Assembly: GCA_963844235.1 (NCBI GenBank)
Contig: CAWJNF010000008.1
Coordinates: 744,001-808,000, forward strand
Reading direction: 5' to 3'
Source: CAWJNF01 sp963844235
GTDB lineage: Bacteria; Actinomycetota; Thermoleophilia; Gaiellales; Gaiellaceae
Length of the DNA stretch: 64,000 bases
Position 1 is the first letter of the stretch, and every line of letters begins with the position of its first letter. The position numbers and the translations under genes are program-made. The notes under the pieces were generated by a model that was not told the origin of the DNA, ran no database searches, and saw nothing but the letters and a program-made list of their open reading frames with translations. Shown here piece by piece: positions 1 to 8,783 of the stretch.

Positions 1-5
1 CCCTG

Positions 6-1490
6 ATGAAAAGCACCCATCCGACCCTGCGGCAGTGGAGTATGAAACACCTCCGCGCCGCCATGTCCGTCTCACTCGTTCTGCTCCTCCAGATAGTGCT
101 GGGCGTGACGACGGCGGGGGCGTCGACCGTGGGAGCTCTGCGGATCTGCTCGAGTTGCGCGGCCGCGGGCGAGCTCTCGCGCTACGAGTACGTCGTCCTG
201 CAGTCCGATCAGGCGTGGCGCATCCCGGGCCTGAAGGCGAAGAATCCGCGCCTCAAGGCGCTCGTCTACGTGAACGCGAGCGCAACCTACGCCTATGCGC
301 AGGCGAACGGGGCGGACTGGGCCCACCTCCCCTCCGGTGTCGGATACGTGGACGCCACCGAGAACCATCCCGGCTGGTTCCTCCGAGACACGCAGGGCAA
401 TCGGATCGAGTACGCCGACTATGCAGACATGTGGATGATGGACTTCGGCAGCCGCGACTACCAGGAGGCCTGGCTCGCGAACGTGGTCCGAGAGGTGAAG
501 GAGAACGGCTGGGACGGCGTGCTGATCGACGACGTCAACGCAAACCAGCGCCTCCATCTCGGGGGACGCACGCTCGAGCGGTACCCCACCGCCGCCGATC
601 AGCAGCGGGCGATGAAGAGCTTCCTCGCCACCGTGGGCCCGGGGTTGACCTCGAAGGGCATCCTCGCGCTTCCGAACATCATGGTCGAGTGGCCCGACGG
701 GCCCACGATCTGGAGTGACTGGATCCGATACACGTCGGGCGCATTCCAGGAGTACTGGACGAAGTGGGGCTCGGCTGCGAGCCTCCACTTCGCCGGCGCC
801 GACTGGGACTACCGCCAGAGCTTCCTGGATCTCACGCAGCGGGCCGGGAAGATCTATCTCGCAATCACCTACGCGCCTGCTGGCGACATCCGCTCGATGA
901 CGTACGCCCGCGCGAGCTTCCTGCTCGACTGGAACGGCGGCAAGAGCGCGCTCCTCTTCGACCCCGGCCCGGTCGATCCCTGGAACGACGCCTGGACGAT
1001 CGACCTCGGGGCGCCCGCGGGCGCCAAGGTCGCGGCAGGAGCCGCCTGGAAGCGCCAGTTCGCGGGCGGGATGGTGGTCGTGAATCCGTCGACGTCGTCG
1101 CAGACCGTGAGCCTCGGGGGCTCGTACGTCGCCGCTGACGGCTCGCGGCAGACGTCCGTGACCCTTGCCCCGGCGACCGCGGCCATCTTCCGCGGGGCCG
1201 GGCCCGGCACGACCGCGCCGCCGAGCGCGAGCCGGGCTCCGCGGGTCTCGATCACGAGCCCCGATCCCAACGCTCGGGTCGGGGGCGTCTTCACGGTCAG
1301 GGCGAGCGCGAGCAGCACGGGCGGTATCGGCCGGGTTGTCTTCCTGCTCGACGGCCGCTCCGTGTGTACGGTCACCGCGGCGCCGTATGCGTGTCCGATG
1401 CGGGCCTCGAGCGGCAGGCACACGATCTCGGCCGCGGCGTACGCGAGGAACGGACCGAGCGCGCGCGCCGCGATCCAGGTCCGGGTGTAG
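6..1490 (+). CDS. Secreted GHL15-like putative glycoside hydrolase with C-terminal Ig-like domain
   Basis: The 494-residue product has an N-terminal signal segment (about residues 13-40, ending in TTAGAS). A TIM-barrel-like region follows, resembling the hypothetical glycosyl hydrolase family 15 (GHL15): NHPGWFLRDTQGNRIEY near residue 117, WMMDFGSRDYQEAW near 141 and NGWDGVLIDDVNAN near 167, with the acidic DD as likely catalytic or binding residues. Residues 410-494 look like a bacterial Ig-like domain (ITSPDPNARVGG). It probably acts outside the cell on a polysaccharide, fitting the glycosyltransferases downstream. The substrate is unknown. The start is the first ATG in the window; a second ATG at 42 also leaves the signal peptide intact. 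Confidence 0.8.
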   Translation: MKSTHPTLRQWSMKHLRAAMSVSLVLLLQIVLGVTTAGASTVGALRICSSCAAAGELSRYEYVVLQSDQAWRIPGLKAKNPRLKALVYVNASATYAYAQANGADWAHLPSGVGYVDATENHPGWFLRDTQGNRIEYADYADMWMMDFGSRDYQEAWLANVVREVKENGWDGVLIDDVNANQRLHLGGRTLERYPTAADQQRAMKSFLATVGPGLTSKGILALPNIMVEWPDGPTIWSDWIRYTSGAFQEYWTKWGSAASLHFAGADWDYRQSFLDLTQRAGKIYLAITYAPAGDIRSMTYARASFLLDWNGGKSALLFDPGPVDPWNDAWTIDLGAPAGAKVAAGAAWKRQFAGGMVVVNPSTSSQTVSLGGSYVAADGSRQTSVTLAPATAAIFRGAGPGTTAPPSASRAPRVSITSPDPNARVGGVFTVRASASSTGGIGRVVFLLDGRSVCTVTAAPYACPMRASSGRHTISAAAYARNGPSARAAIQVRV

Positions 1491-1516
1491 ACGGCGGCCG
1501 GCGCTGCGCCGCTCCG

Positions 1517-1588
1517 TCAGCGCAGCACATCGTCGTAGAGCGTCTCGTCGTCGGCGACGCGCCGGAGCGTGGCGCGCTCGAGCGGCTC
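1517..1588 (-). pseudogene. Short remnant of a protein C-terminus, possibly a glycosyltransferase
   Basis: On the minus strand a frame ending in a TGA at 1517-1519 encodes ERATLRRVADDETLYDDVLR. This looks like the amphipathic tail that ends many GT4 enzymes; the intact GT4 next door has the similar YEALYEEV. No start or catalytic domain is joined to it. I read it as the tail of a deleted gene. The match is short, so the assignment is weak. Confidence 0.25.
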
Positions 1589-1637
1589 GCCCCCTCGCCT
1601 ACGACCACGTGGGCATCGACGTGACGAATGAACGCAT

Positions 1638-1764
1638 GTGGTCGTCAATCCCTCGACGGCCACTCGGAAGGTCCGTCTCGGCCGCGTACGTCGCTCCGGA
1701 CGGCTCTACGGTCACGTCGGTGACGCTGGCGCCGGCCGCCGCGGCCGTGCCTCGCCGCGCGTGA
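1638..1764 (+). pseudogene. Frameshifted remnant of a second GHL15-like C-terminus
   Basis: From 1638 the plus strand reads VVVNPSTATRKVRLG, and after a one-base frame change continues AAYVAPDGSTVTSVTLAPAAAA to a stop at 1762-1764. The intact gene at 6-1490 contains VVVNPSTSSQTVSLGG and SYVAADGSRQTSVTLAP in the same order. This is therefore the decayed end of a paralogous copy. The body of the copy is missing. The remnant overlaps the 3' end of the minus-strand glycosyltransferase, whose last dozen or so Pro/Arg-rich residues are read from the opposite strand of this debris. Confidence 0.7.
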
Positions 1765-2851
1765 CCTCCTCGTAGAGCGCCTCGTACGCGTGCACCATGG
1801 CGTCGACGCCGAAGCGAGCGACCGCGCGTTCGCGGCCCTGCCGCCCCAGCCGCGCAGCCGTCTCCGGCTCCAGCGCCTCCCGAATCGCCTCCGCGAGCGC
1901 CTCGGCGTCGTCCGGTGGCACGAGCAGTCCCGTGTCTCCGTGGACCACCAGCTCTGGGATCCCACCGACGTTGCTCGCCACGACCGGGAGTTCGGCCAGC
2001 ATTGCCTCTAGGATCGAGAGGCCGAAGGCCTCGAAGCGGGAGGGCAGCACGAAGACATCGAACGTCGCGAGGTAAGCGCGCGCGCAGTTCTCCCAGCCCG
2101 TGATCACGAGGCGCTCCATCACGCCTAGCTCGCGTGCGAGCCTCTCGAGCCGAGGCCGCGCCTCTCCGTCGCCGACGAGCACGGCGGTGACGTGGGGAAG
2201 CGCCGGAAGTGCACGCACGAGGACGTCGTACCCCTTCAGCTCGTCCAGCCGCCCGAGTGACCCCACGACGCGGCCGCTCGTTAGCCGCGGCATCGGCGGG
2301 AGGGACACGTCGGGCACGCCGCTGTAGATGACGCGCACCGAGCCAGGCAACAGCTCGGCGTACGACTCCACGAGGCGCGCCGCTCGCTCGCTCACCGCAA
2401 CGTGCGCAGCCAGGCGACGGGAGACGACCCGCTTCAACCACCGTTGCACACGTTGGTCCGACGGCAGCGGGCAACGCTCCGTGGCAATTGCGTTCACGCC
2501 GGGCGTGAGGAGAGCAGCGAGAAGCGCGTATTGGCAGGTCCACGGCGTCCGAAGGCTTGCATGAAGGATGTGCGGCCGCAGCCGCGCGAGCACTCGGACG
2601 TGTGCGAGGATCGCGGTGACGTCCCATTTGTCACGGACGCTCGGGAGAAGCCAGGCGCTGGCGCCGGGGCGCGCATCTACGAGGAAGCGCACGACTGCGG
2701 CGTCAGTGCCGACTACAGCGACATCGACGTGCGATCCGAGGCGCTGAACGAGATGTCGGAGCGCATGTTCCGCGCCGCCCAGCGTAGTCGCGTCGGAGTA
2801 GGTAGCGACGCGCAGGCGTGGCAGCGCGCGTGGCTCGTCCCGCCCGGCCAT
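1712..2851 (-). CDS. GT4-family glycosyltransferase
   Basis: The 379-residue protein has the two-Rossmann GT-B layout. The N-terminal half carries the GGAEHAL acceptor loop near residue 25. The C-terminal half opens with VVGSLGRLDELKGYDVLV and has the nucleotide-sugar E-x7-E motif in SRFEAFGLSILEAM, then VVASNVGGIPELV. These mark a retaining GT4 transferase that adds a sugar to a lipid- or polymer-linked acceptor at the inner membrane. Sugar and acceptor cannot be read from sequence. It belongs to the polysaccharide locus with the second GT4 and the flippase. The C-terminal tail runs into remnant DNA and is probably not native. Confidence 0.88.
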   Translation of the reverse strand: MAGRDEPRALPRLRVATYSDATTLGGAEHALRHLVQRLGSHVDVAVVGTDAAVVRFLVDARPGASAWLLPSVRDKWDVTAILAHVRVLARLRPHILHASLRTPWTCQYALLAALLTPGVNAIATERCPLPSDQRVQRWLKRVVSRRLAAHVAVSERAARLVESYAELLPGSVRVIYSGVPDVSLPPMPRLTSGRVVGSLGRLDELKGYDVLVRALPALPHVTAVLVGDGEARPRLERLARELGVMERLVITGWENCARAYLATFDVFVLPSRFEAFGLSILEAMLAELPVVASNVGGIPELVVHGDTGLLVPPDDAEALAEAIREALEPETAARLGRQGRERAVARFGVDAMVHAYEALYEEVTRGEARPRRPAPASPT

Positions 2852-2941
2852 GCTCTCAGCCGCCCATCATACGCGCGAGGACAGATCGCCAGGTAGTCCG
2901 CGTCGCGACGGGCGTGCCCGTCTCCCCCAGCGCCAAGCGGT

Positions 2942-3710
2942 TGTCTTCCCCTAGCGCGGGCATCGTCGAAGGTCGAACCGAGCGATGGCGCTACAGTCCA
3001 TTCCCTGGACCCGGCCTCGACTCTCGCCGTCGTCTCGCCGCACCTGGACGACGCGGTCTTCTCCCTCGGCGCGCGTATTGCCGCGGCGTCGCGGGCTGGT
3101 CAGCAGGTGCGCATTGTCACAGTGCTCGCCGGAGATCCTGCCTCGCCGTATCCGTCCGCCAAGTGGGACCGAAGCTGCGGCTTCACAACGCTCCGGGCGG
3201 CCGTTGCGGCCCGCCGGACAGAGGATCGCCGCGCCTGCTCCATCGTGGGCGCCACGCCCGTCTGGCTCCCGTTCAACTACGGCGACTACCCGCGCGGCGC
3301 CGACGAGAAGACGATGCTGGCCGCTCTCCGCGACGCCGTTGCGGGGAGCGCCCTCGTGCTCGTCCCAGGCTACCCGCTCTCTCACGCGGACCACCGGTGG
3401 CTCGCGCGGCTCTGCCTCTCCCATGGTTTCCCCGCCGGCAGGATCGGGCTCTATGCCGAGCAACCCTATACGTGGTGGGCGTCGGGCGAGCCGAGCGGGA
3501 TCCCGGAACCGATCGCGGATCTCCTGACGAGCCCGCTCAAGTGGGTGCGAGCGCAGCGCCGCACCGGCGACTCTCCTCAGGAAAGCTGCTGCATGCCTCG
3601 CTTACACCTCGCAAGCGCGGGGTCTCGGCCGCGTCCCGATCCTCCGCACGATCGCTTCGGACACCAAGCGCGGTGGAGAGGCGATCGCTTGGCTGCCGGG
3701 CCAGGCATGA
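2942..3710 (+). pseudogene. Broken PIG-L/LmbE-family deacetylase
   Basis: The N-terminal zinc motif SPHLDDAVFSLGARIAA is encoded at about 3026, followed by VTVLAGDP and, further on, GYPLSHADHRWLARL. No ATG, GTG or TTG lies in frame upstream before a stop at 2894; the first in-frame GTG is at 3107, after the zinc motif. Near 3555-3585 the reading frame changes: the family's C-terminal segment KAAACLAYTSQARGLGR and RGGEAIAWLPGQA is in another frame and stops at 3708-3710. A working enzyme would deacetylate GlcNAc-type sugars. As written it needs a start and one frame correction, so it is a decayed gene or contains assembly errors. Confidence 0.75.
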
Positions 3711-3932
3711 TCGCCGCGCGGCGGTCTCAGGGTCTCGACCGAGCTCTTCTCGAACCGGTGGCACGACGAAGAGTCGCGTGTCTGGACGGCGGCTCGCACC
3801 TCTCGAGACGACGTCGGCGTCCACGCCGAGCACGTCGACGGCGAACCGGCCGGCGAGTCCGGCCACAGGGTGCCCCATCACGGTCTCCGTCGAAGCCACC
3901 GCGTCGCCACAGAAGGCGATCCTCGTGACTGC
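3711..3932 (-). other. Gene-poor stretch with possible glycosyltransferase N-terminus remnant
   Basis: The stretch lies between the broken deacetylase and a GT4 gene. On the minus strand an open frame reads TRIAFCGDAV, then GHPVAGLAGRFAVDVL and TRLFVVPPVREELGRDPE, which has the flavour of a glycosyltransferase N-terminus. It is not followed by a transferase domain and has no clear start. I regard it as probable debris, not an expressed gene. Confidence 0.25.
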
Positions 3933-3950
3933 TCCGGGAACCGGGGGCCG

Positions 3951-5075
3951 TCACCCTCCAGTCAGCTCCCCGTAGAGCTCGACGAGCGGCTCGGTCGCCA
4001 CGGCCGGCGAGTAGCCGGCGAGGAAGGCCGCCCGGGCAGCGGCCCCCTGCTCTCGCCGGGCCGCCGGGTCGGAGAGCAGCTCGATCGCCGCCTCGGCGAG
4101 CGAGCGGTCGTCCTTCCGAATCGTGACACCGTCCACCGCGATCCCCTCGGCACCGAGAGGCGTGGTCACGACGGGCAGACCACAGGCAATCGACTCGAGC
4201 ACCTTTACCTTCATCCCGCTCCCGCGCTCGAGCGGGTAGAGCAACGTCGACAGCCCGCGGAGGAAGGCCGGCGCGGACGGTACCTCGCCCACCACCGACA
4301 CGCCCGGCGCGTCGACGGAGCGGAGCAGCTCGCTCGTACCCCGGCCCGCGACGAGGAGCCGAGCGTCGGGGACGGATTGCCGCACGAGCGGCCAGACGCG
4401 CTCCACGAGGCGCAGGACGGCCGCCCGCGTTGGGACCCACGAGGCCGTTCCGATGATGCCCGCCGTCGGCGGCCCCGCGAGCGACGCCTGCGCGTAGGCC
4501 GTGGGGTCGAGGCAGAGAGGCGCTTCGATCACGCGTGCCTGTGGCGCCCGCCGCCGCAGCTCCTCCGCCACGCGTGGCGAGCTTGCGACGAGACGCCGAT
4601 GGCGGCGTGTCGCCGCACGCTCGGCAAGGGCGAACTCCACGAAGTGGCGGACCTCGCGCTCCCAGGGGCGCGGCCACCCCTGATCCTCGCGGATCAGGTA
4701 GTGCGCGTGGAGAAGCGCCGGAGTGGCGGTTCCGCGATCGCACCAGGCCGTCTCCGTCTCCTCCAGGTGGAGCACGTCAGCGTCGCGAGCAAGCTGGCGC
4801 ACGCGCTCGCCGAACACGCCCCGGGAAAGCCAGCCACGCGGCCTCTGCAGGCGCTGTATGCGCCCGCCCCAGCCGGGCGGATCGGGAGGCACCCTCACCA
4901 CCTCGACCGGCAGGTCGGGAGGCGGATCGTCGCTCGCGGCTCCGAGCTGGCGCGCCGCCAGCGCCGTCACCTCGAGCCCGTGTCCCTGCAGCCCGCGCAG
5001 GAGGCCGATGGCACAGCGCCCCGGCGCGCCGCCCTCCGGCAGTGGCGGCTGGGCGAGCACGACGAGAACACGCAT
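3951..5075 (-). CDS. GT4-family glycosyltransferase
   Basis: The 374-residue GT-B protein begins MRVLVVLAQPPLPEGGAPGR, the usual GT4 opening strand and Gly-rich loop. The C-terminal half has LLVAGRGTSELL, the segment LYPLERGSGMKVKVLESIACG that holds the second-domain Lys/Glu donor site, and PVVTTPLGAEGI. It is predicted to be a cytosolic or membrane-associated sugar transferase of the surface polysaccharide pathway. The ATG start is followed at once by the conserved first strand. It is co-oriented with the flippase 69 bases upstream, so the two may be one transcription unit. Specificity is unknown. Confidence 0.88.
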   Translation of the reverse strand: MRVLVVLAQPPLPEGGAPGRCAIGLLRGLQGHGLEVTALAARQLGAASDDPPPDLPVEVVRVPPDPPGWGGRIQRLQRPRGWLSRGVFGERVRQLARDADVLHLEETETAWCDRGTATPALLHAHYLIREDQGWPRPWEREVRHFVEFALAERAATRRHRRLVASSPRVAEELRRRAPQARVIEAPLCLDPTAYAQASLAGPPTAGIIGTASWVPTRAAVLRLVERVWPLVRQSVPDARLLVAGRGTSELLRSVDAPGVSVVGEVPSAPAFLRGLSTLLYPLERGSGMKVKVLESIACGLPVVTTPLGAEGIAVDGVTIRKDDRSLAEAAIELLSDPAARREQGAAARAAFLAGYSPAVATEPLVELYGELTGG

Positions 5076-5144
5076 CGGTCAGCGCAGGCGACGGTCAGAG
5101 CGCACGGGAACGTTGTACACGACGGCGGCGACGGCTCTTCGCGG

Positions 5145-6698
5145 TCAGCCCGGCTCGCGGGCGCCCCACAGCCTGCAGACCGCCGCCACCGGACCCCGCA
5201 GCCTCTCGCCGACGGCCTCCTCGAGCCAGCGCGCGTCGCCCGGAGACAGTATCCGCCCGACCCGCGCGAGCATGGTGAACAGGACGAGCCCCGCTGCCAG
5301 CCCGAGCACGAGCCCGCCCCAGCCGTCGAGCGCCGTCCCCACCAGCCAGGCCGCTGCGCCCCCGCCGCCCGACGCCACGGTCGCGGCGAGCAGCCTGCGA
5401 GGCTCTAGGCTGACCCCGCCGATCACCTTCAGGGCGTACGCGGTCACGAGCACCGCACCGGCCGCCTGCGAGCAGACGTTCGCGATGGCCGCCGCCTCGG
5501 CACCGCGGCCCGGGATCAAAGCTGCGTCCAGGCCCAGGTTGAGCGCGGCGGCCACCGCCTCCAGGCCGAGCGGCACGACGATGCGGCCGAGCCCGGTGAG
5601 GAGCGCCCCGCTCACATACATCGCGGCGACGAGCGGGAAGGCGAGGAGCAGGATGCGCAGCACACGCCCCGCCGCCTCGTAATCGTCTCCGTACGCGAGG
5701 CGGAGAAGGAGCGGGCCGAGGGACAACCCCGCGGCGGTCAGCGGCAGGCTCGTGAGTACGATCAGGCGCAGCGCGCGCCCGAAGCCCGAGCGGATGCGGT
5801 CGGTCGCTCCGCCCCCGTAGAGGGTGGCGAGCGCGGGCCCGAGGACGCCCGAGAGGGCGAGCGGGATCATCCCGAGCGCGGCGACCATGCCGAAGGAGAT
5901 CGAGTAGAGCGCGATCTCCGTGTCCGTCGAGTAGCGCGCCAGGAAGAAGAGCTCGGACCGTCGCCAGACGACGAACGTGATCACCACGCCGACCGATGTG
6001 ATCGCAGCGAAGCGAACCACCTCCCGCCGCAACTCGACCGGCCGCTCGATCGTCGCGGACACGTCCGAGAGCGCCCGCCTGGCCAGCGAGCTCGTCCAGA
6101 CCAGGTTGCCCGCGGCGACTGCCGCTTCCACGGCGAACATGCCGGTGATCCCGCCCCCGGCCGCGAGGACGGCGATCGTGGCCGCGACGCTGATCGCCCC
6201 CGTCACGAGCCCCACCACGGAGGCGGCGCGCCAGCGCTGGAGGCCGATCAAGGCGGCGCTCGGCACGTTGTGCAGCATCGCCACGATCGTCGCGACCGCA
6301 GCCAGCAGCCAGGCCGCTTGCGGATCCGCGCCGGCCAGCGCCGCACCCGCGAGGATGGCCCCGCCGACGAGCGCGAGCGACCCCTGCACCTTCCACGCCC
6401 ACCCGATCAGCCCGCGGACCCGCCCGGGCCGGGCACGGCCCATCGTCTCGCCCACGTAGCGAGCCACGGCGATCGTGAAGCCGCCGCCGACCACCATCGC
6501 CGTCGAGATGGCGACGAAGCTGATGAAGCTCTGCCGGCCGAGGCCCTCTGCGCCGAGGAACCGGGCCGCCGCCACGGACACCGCGACCGTGTAAAGCTGT
6601 GGCGCCGCCCGCGCGAGGAGGTACCACATACCGCCGCCGAGGACGCTGCGCCCCGTCGTGCGCGCGACCGCGTCCTCGCCGCCGAGGGGATCCGTCAC
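5145..6698 (-). CDS. Polysaccharide flippase, Wzx/MATE-like
   Basis: From the GTG at 6698 the product is 517 residues with about 12-14 hydrophobic segments. It begins near GGGMWYLLARAAPQLYTVAV and includes the RFLGAEGLGRQSF loop typical of oligosaccharide flippases. It would move lipid-linked glycans across the inner membrane for the adjacent glycosyltransferases. An upstream ATG at 6761 would add a charged, Ser/Arg-rich extension with no homologous look and overlap the opposite gene remnant, so I prefer 6698. Codon use matches the neighbours. Confidence 0.85.
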   Translation of the reverse strand: MTDPLGGEDAVARTTGRSVLGGGMWYLLARAAPQLYTVAVSVAAARFLGAEGLGRQSFISFVAISTAMVVGGGFTIAVARYVGETMGRARPGRVRGLIGWAWKVQGSLALVGGAILAGAALAGADPQAAWLLAAVATIVAMLHNVPSAALIGLQRWRAASVVGLVTGAISVAATIAVLAAGGGITGMFAVEAAVAAGNLVWTSSLARRALSDVSATIERPVELRREVVRFAAITSVGVVITFVVWRRSELFFLARYSTDTEIALYSISFGMVAALGMIPLALSGVLGPALATLYGGGATDRIRSGFGRALRLIVLTSLPLTAAGLSLGPLLLRLAYGDDYEAAGRVLRILLLAFPLVAAMYVSGALLTGLGRIVVPLGLEAVAAALNLGLDAALIPGRGAEAAAIANVCSQAAGAVLVTAYALKVIGGVSLEPRRLLAATVASGGGGAAAWLVGTALDGWGGLVLGLAAGLVLFTMLARVGRILSPGDARWLEEAVGERLRGPVAAVCRLWGAREPG

Positions 6699-6733
6699 GC
6701 CGCGGTCCTGTCCCGTGCTCCGCCGTCGCTCCG

Positions 6734-7030
6734 ATGGCGGAGATCTCGACCCGGCCCGCACGCGCCGAGCCCGGCGGGAGCGTCGTCGTGATCTCGCCCC
6801 ACCTCGACGATGCCGCGCTGTCCGTGGGCGCGACCATCCCGGCGACCGCGGCGAGCGGAGACCGGGTAATCGTGCTCACCGTCCTCGCGGGCCACCCCTC
6901 GAGCGTGCTCGCGGAGGAGTGGGACGCGTCCGCGGGCTTCGCGACGCACGCTGACGCCGTGCGGGCGCGGCCCCCGACAGACGAGGGCCCGACAGACTGC
7001 CGAACCGCCGGGCTGGGTTGTGATGGCTGA
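6734..7030 (+). pseudogene. Truncated second PIG-L/LmbE deacetylase
   Basis: The reading frame from the ATG at 6734 encodes VVVISPHLDDAALSVGATI followed by VIVLTVLAGHPSS and EEWDASAGFATHADAVRAR, closely parallel to the other broken deacetylase at 2942-3710. It stops at 7030 after about 98 residues, whereas the family is usually 220-270. None of the C-terminal family segments can be found downstream in any frame. The 5' end overlaps possible upstream starts of the divergent flippase. It is a dead fragment. Confidence 0.75.
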
Positions 7031-7295
7031 GATCGAGGCGAGGCGTGCTCGAGCTCGAGCACGCCGACCGCGTCTCACGAGCAATCGCCCGCCTGTCGTC
7101 TCGGCTGCCCTCCGGCTGATCCGCGATCTGTGATCCTCCCTAGGGATGCTCGACGGCGCCACTCGCGCCATCGTCGCAGACCGGCCTGCAGACGCCCGGT
7201 GGCCCTGTTTCCGGCGCCGGGACCATCGCTCGCGTGCGTATACTCGGCCGCCCGTGAGGAGGAGCAGACCCGCCGCCGACGTAGTGGTGGCTCGC

Positions 7296-7814
7296 ATGCA
7301 CGTCGTTCGCGCCGCCGTGGCAGTGCTCGGCCTCGTTGTCCTGCTGGCGCTCGGCGTCGTGCCCGCCGCGGCCGGGCCGGTCGCGGGCGACGCGCTCGAA
7401 GCTGCGGTTGCCGCCGGGATCAACGACGTCCGCGAGGCGAAGGGCACGCGCCCGATGACCCGAGCGGCAGGCCTCGAGCGCTCGTCGGAGGCCCACCTGC
7501 TGGCAATGGCGAGCGGCGGGTTCTTCAGCCACACGTCGCTGGACGGGACCTCGTTCGCCGAGCGCATCCGGGACTACTATCCGCGCAACGGCTCGAGGCG
7601 CTACGCCGTCGGCGAGACGCTCTACTGGTCAGCCCGCCCGGTGACCGCCGCGGCGGTGGTCGACTGGTGGCTCGCCTCCGGCTCCCATCGCGCCACCCTG
7701 CTCGCGGGCCGTTTCGGCCATATCGGCGTGGCCGCGTTCGACGTGCCGGGCGCGCCCGGCGTCTTCGGCGGCCACGACGTCACGATCGTGGTCGTGGACT
7801 ACGGCGGACGGTAG
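7296..7814 (+). CDS. Secreted CAP (SCP/PR1)-domain protein
   Basis: The ATG at 7296 gives 172 residues beginning MHVVRAAVAVLGLVVLLALG, a good signal peptide. The CAP core follows: INDVREAKGTRP, AGLERSSEAHLLAMASGGFF, the His of FFSHTSLDG, the Glu of VGETLYW and GSHRATLLAGRF. Bacterial CAP proteins are exported; their substrate is mostly unknown, though the fold keeps a conserved His/Glu cleft. Alternative in-frame GTG starts lie at 7254 and 7284; a GAGGAGG run at 7257-7263 could serve the latter. It is one of four CAP genes in the window and faces the L,D-transpeptidase. Confidence 0.85.
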   Translation: MHVVRAAVAVLGLVVLLALGVVPAAAGPVAGDALEAAVAAGINDVREAKGTRPMTRAAGLERSSEAHLLAMASGGFFSHTSLDGTSFAERIRDYYPRNGSRRYAVGETLYWSARPVTAAAVVDWWLASGSHRATLLAGRFGHIGVAAFDVPGAPGVFGGHDVTIVVVDYGGR

Positions 7815-7822
7815 AGCCTCGC

Positions 7823-8662
7823 CTAGGCTCGGATCACGACCGGCGTCCCCGCCGACGTCCGCTCGTAGAGGCGCTCGAGATCGTCGTTCGAGAGGCGGAG
7901 GCATCCGTTCGAGGCCGCCTGCCCGATCGAAGCAGGATTGTTGGTGCCGTGGATCGCGATGGGCCCGCCCTGCGCCCAGTGGATCAGGACGGGTGAGTAC
8001 GCGCTGATGCCGAGCGCGGCGGGGCCCCAGGGCCCACTCGGGTCAGGAGCCACGAGGCGCTGGTTCACGTAGTAGCGGCCGGTCGGCGTAGGCGTCGAAT
8101 CCGAGCCGATTGCGGTCGTGAGCGTCCAGACGAGCCTTCCATCCCTGAGAAAGTCGAGACGGCGCTCCGAGAGGTCCACCTCGATCCGCGTTCGTACGCG
8201 GTTCAGCTCCACCTTTCCCGCTCGCACGTAGCCCTGCGCGCCGTTCGGCCGGATGGGAAGCTGAACGCGGTACCAGATCGGCTCACAGCGCTTGTTCCGC
8301 ACCACCGCGAGGACGCCGAAGACGGTCGGGTAGCCGTTCACGTTCAGGCGCTCGAAGACCTCGACGGATCGACCCCCGGGCTTCGCGAAGGCGGTCGTGC
8401 GCCCGCGCGCGACACCCGCGAAGGCGACCTGCCGGCCGCCCAGCCGCTCCTCGACGCCATTCGCGCAAGCGGGGGCCGAAGGCGGCGGCAGGTCGGCGCG
8501 CACGAGCCCCGTGGCCAGCTCCGCGACCGGATCGACCGGCGGCGGCGCGCCGGCGGGAGGCGTCGGGAAGGCGAAGAGCGCCGGCGCAGGCCGCTCCTGC
8601 TCCGCCGCGCCGCAGCCCGCCAGCAAACCGGCCACGAGGAGCACGACGGCTATCCGGCGCAT
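7823..8662 (-). CDS. L,D-transpeptidase lipoprotein (YkuD family)
   Basis: The 279-residue product has a lipoprotein signal ending in the lipobox LLAGC. A Pro-rich linker and an SH3-like region (VEVFERLNVNGYPTVFGV) follow, then a YkuD catalytic domain from about residue 155 (RIEVDLSERRLDFLRDGR). The active-site segment reads IHGTNNPASIGQAASNGCLRL, with the nucleophilic Cys in SNGCLRL; Asn replaces the more usual His before Gly-Cys. It would form 3-3 peptidoglycan cross-links or attach proteins outside the membrane. CAP genes flank it on both sides, convergent on one side and divergent on the other. Confidence 0.88.
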   Translation of the reverse strand: MRRIAVVLLVAGLLAGCGAAEQERPAPALFAFPTPPAGAPPPVDPVAELATGLVRADLPPPSAPACANGVEERLGGRQVAFAGVARGRTTAFAKPGGRSVEVFERLNVNGYPTVFGVLAVVRNKRCEPIWYRVQLPIRPNGAQGYVRAGKVELNRVRTRIEVDLSERRLDFLRDGRLVWTLTTAIGSDSTPTPTGRYYVNQRLVAPDPSGPWGPAALGISAYSPVLIHWAQGGPIAIHGTNNPASIGQAASNGCLRLSNDDLERLYERTSAGTPVVIRA

Positions 8663-8783
8663 CGATCAGATCGTACGCACACCAGCAGCGCGTGTCATGC
8701 CTCGCGGCCGGCCGGGTACACCCGTCCCTCGAACGAGTGCGGCGTGCTTGGGTACTGCACCCTGCGAAGCCGATGCGTGATCC

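Noticed and set aside
35..1423. Long open frames on both strands within the GHL15 gene
   Set aside because: They are Arg/Ser/Pro-rich, lack domains, and mirror the codons of the true gene, as expected in DNA of about 70% GC.
5095..7062. A 655-codon minus-strand frame over the flippase
   Set aside because: Its translation is a low-complexity Arg/Gly string. The overlapping frame gives a clean membrane protein.
7135..7295. N-terminal extension of the CAP protein from an ATG at 7146
   Set aside because: The added residues are charged and would place the signal peptide in the middle of the protein.
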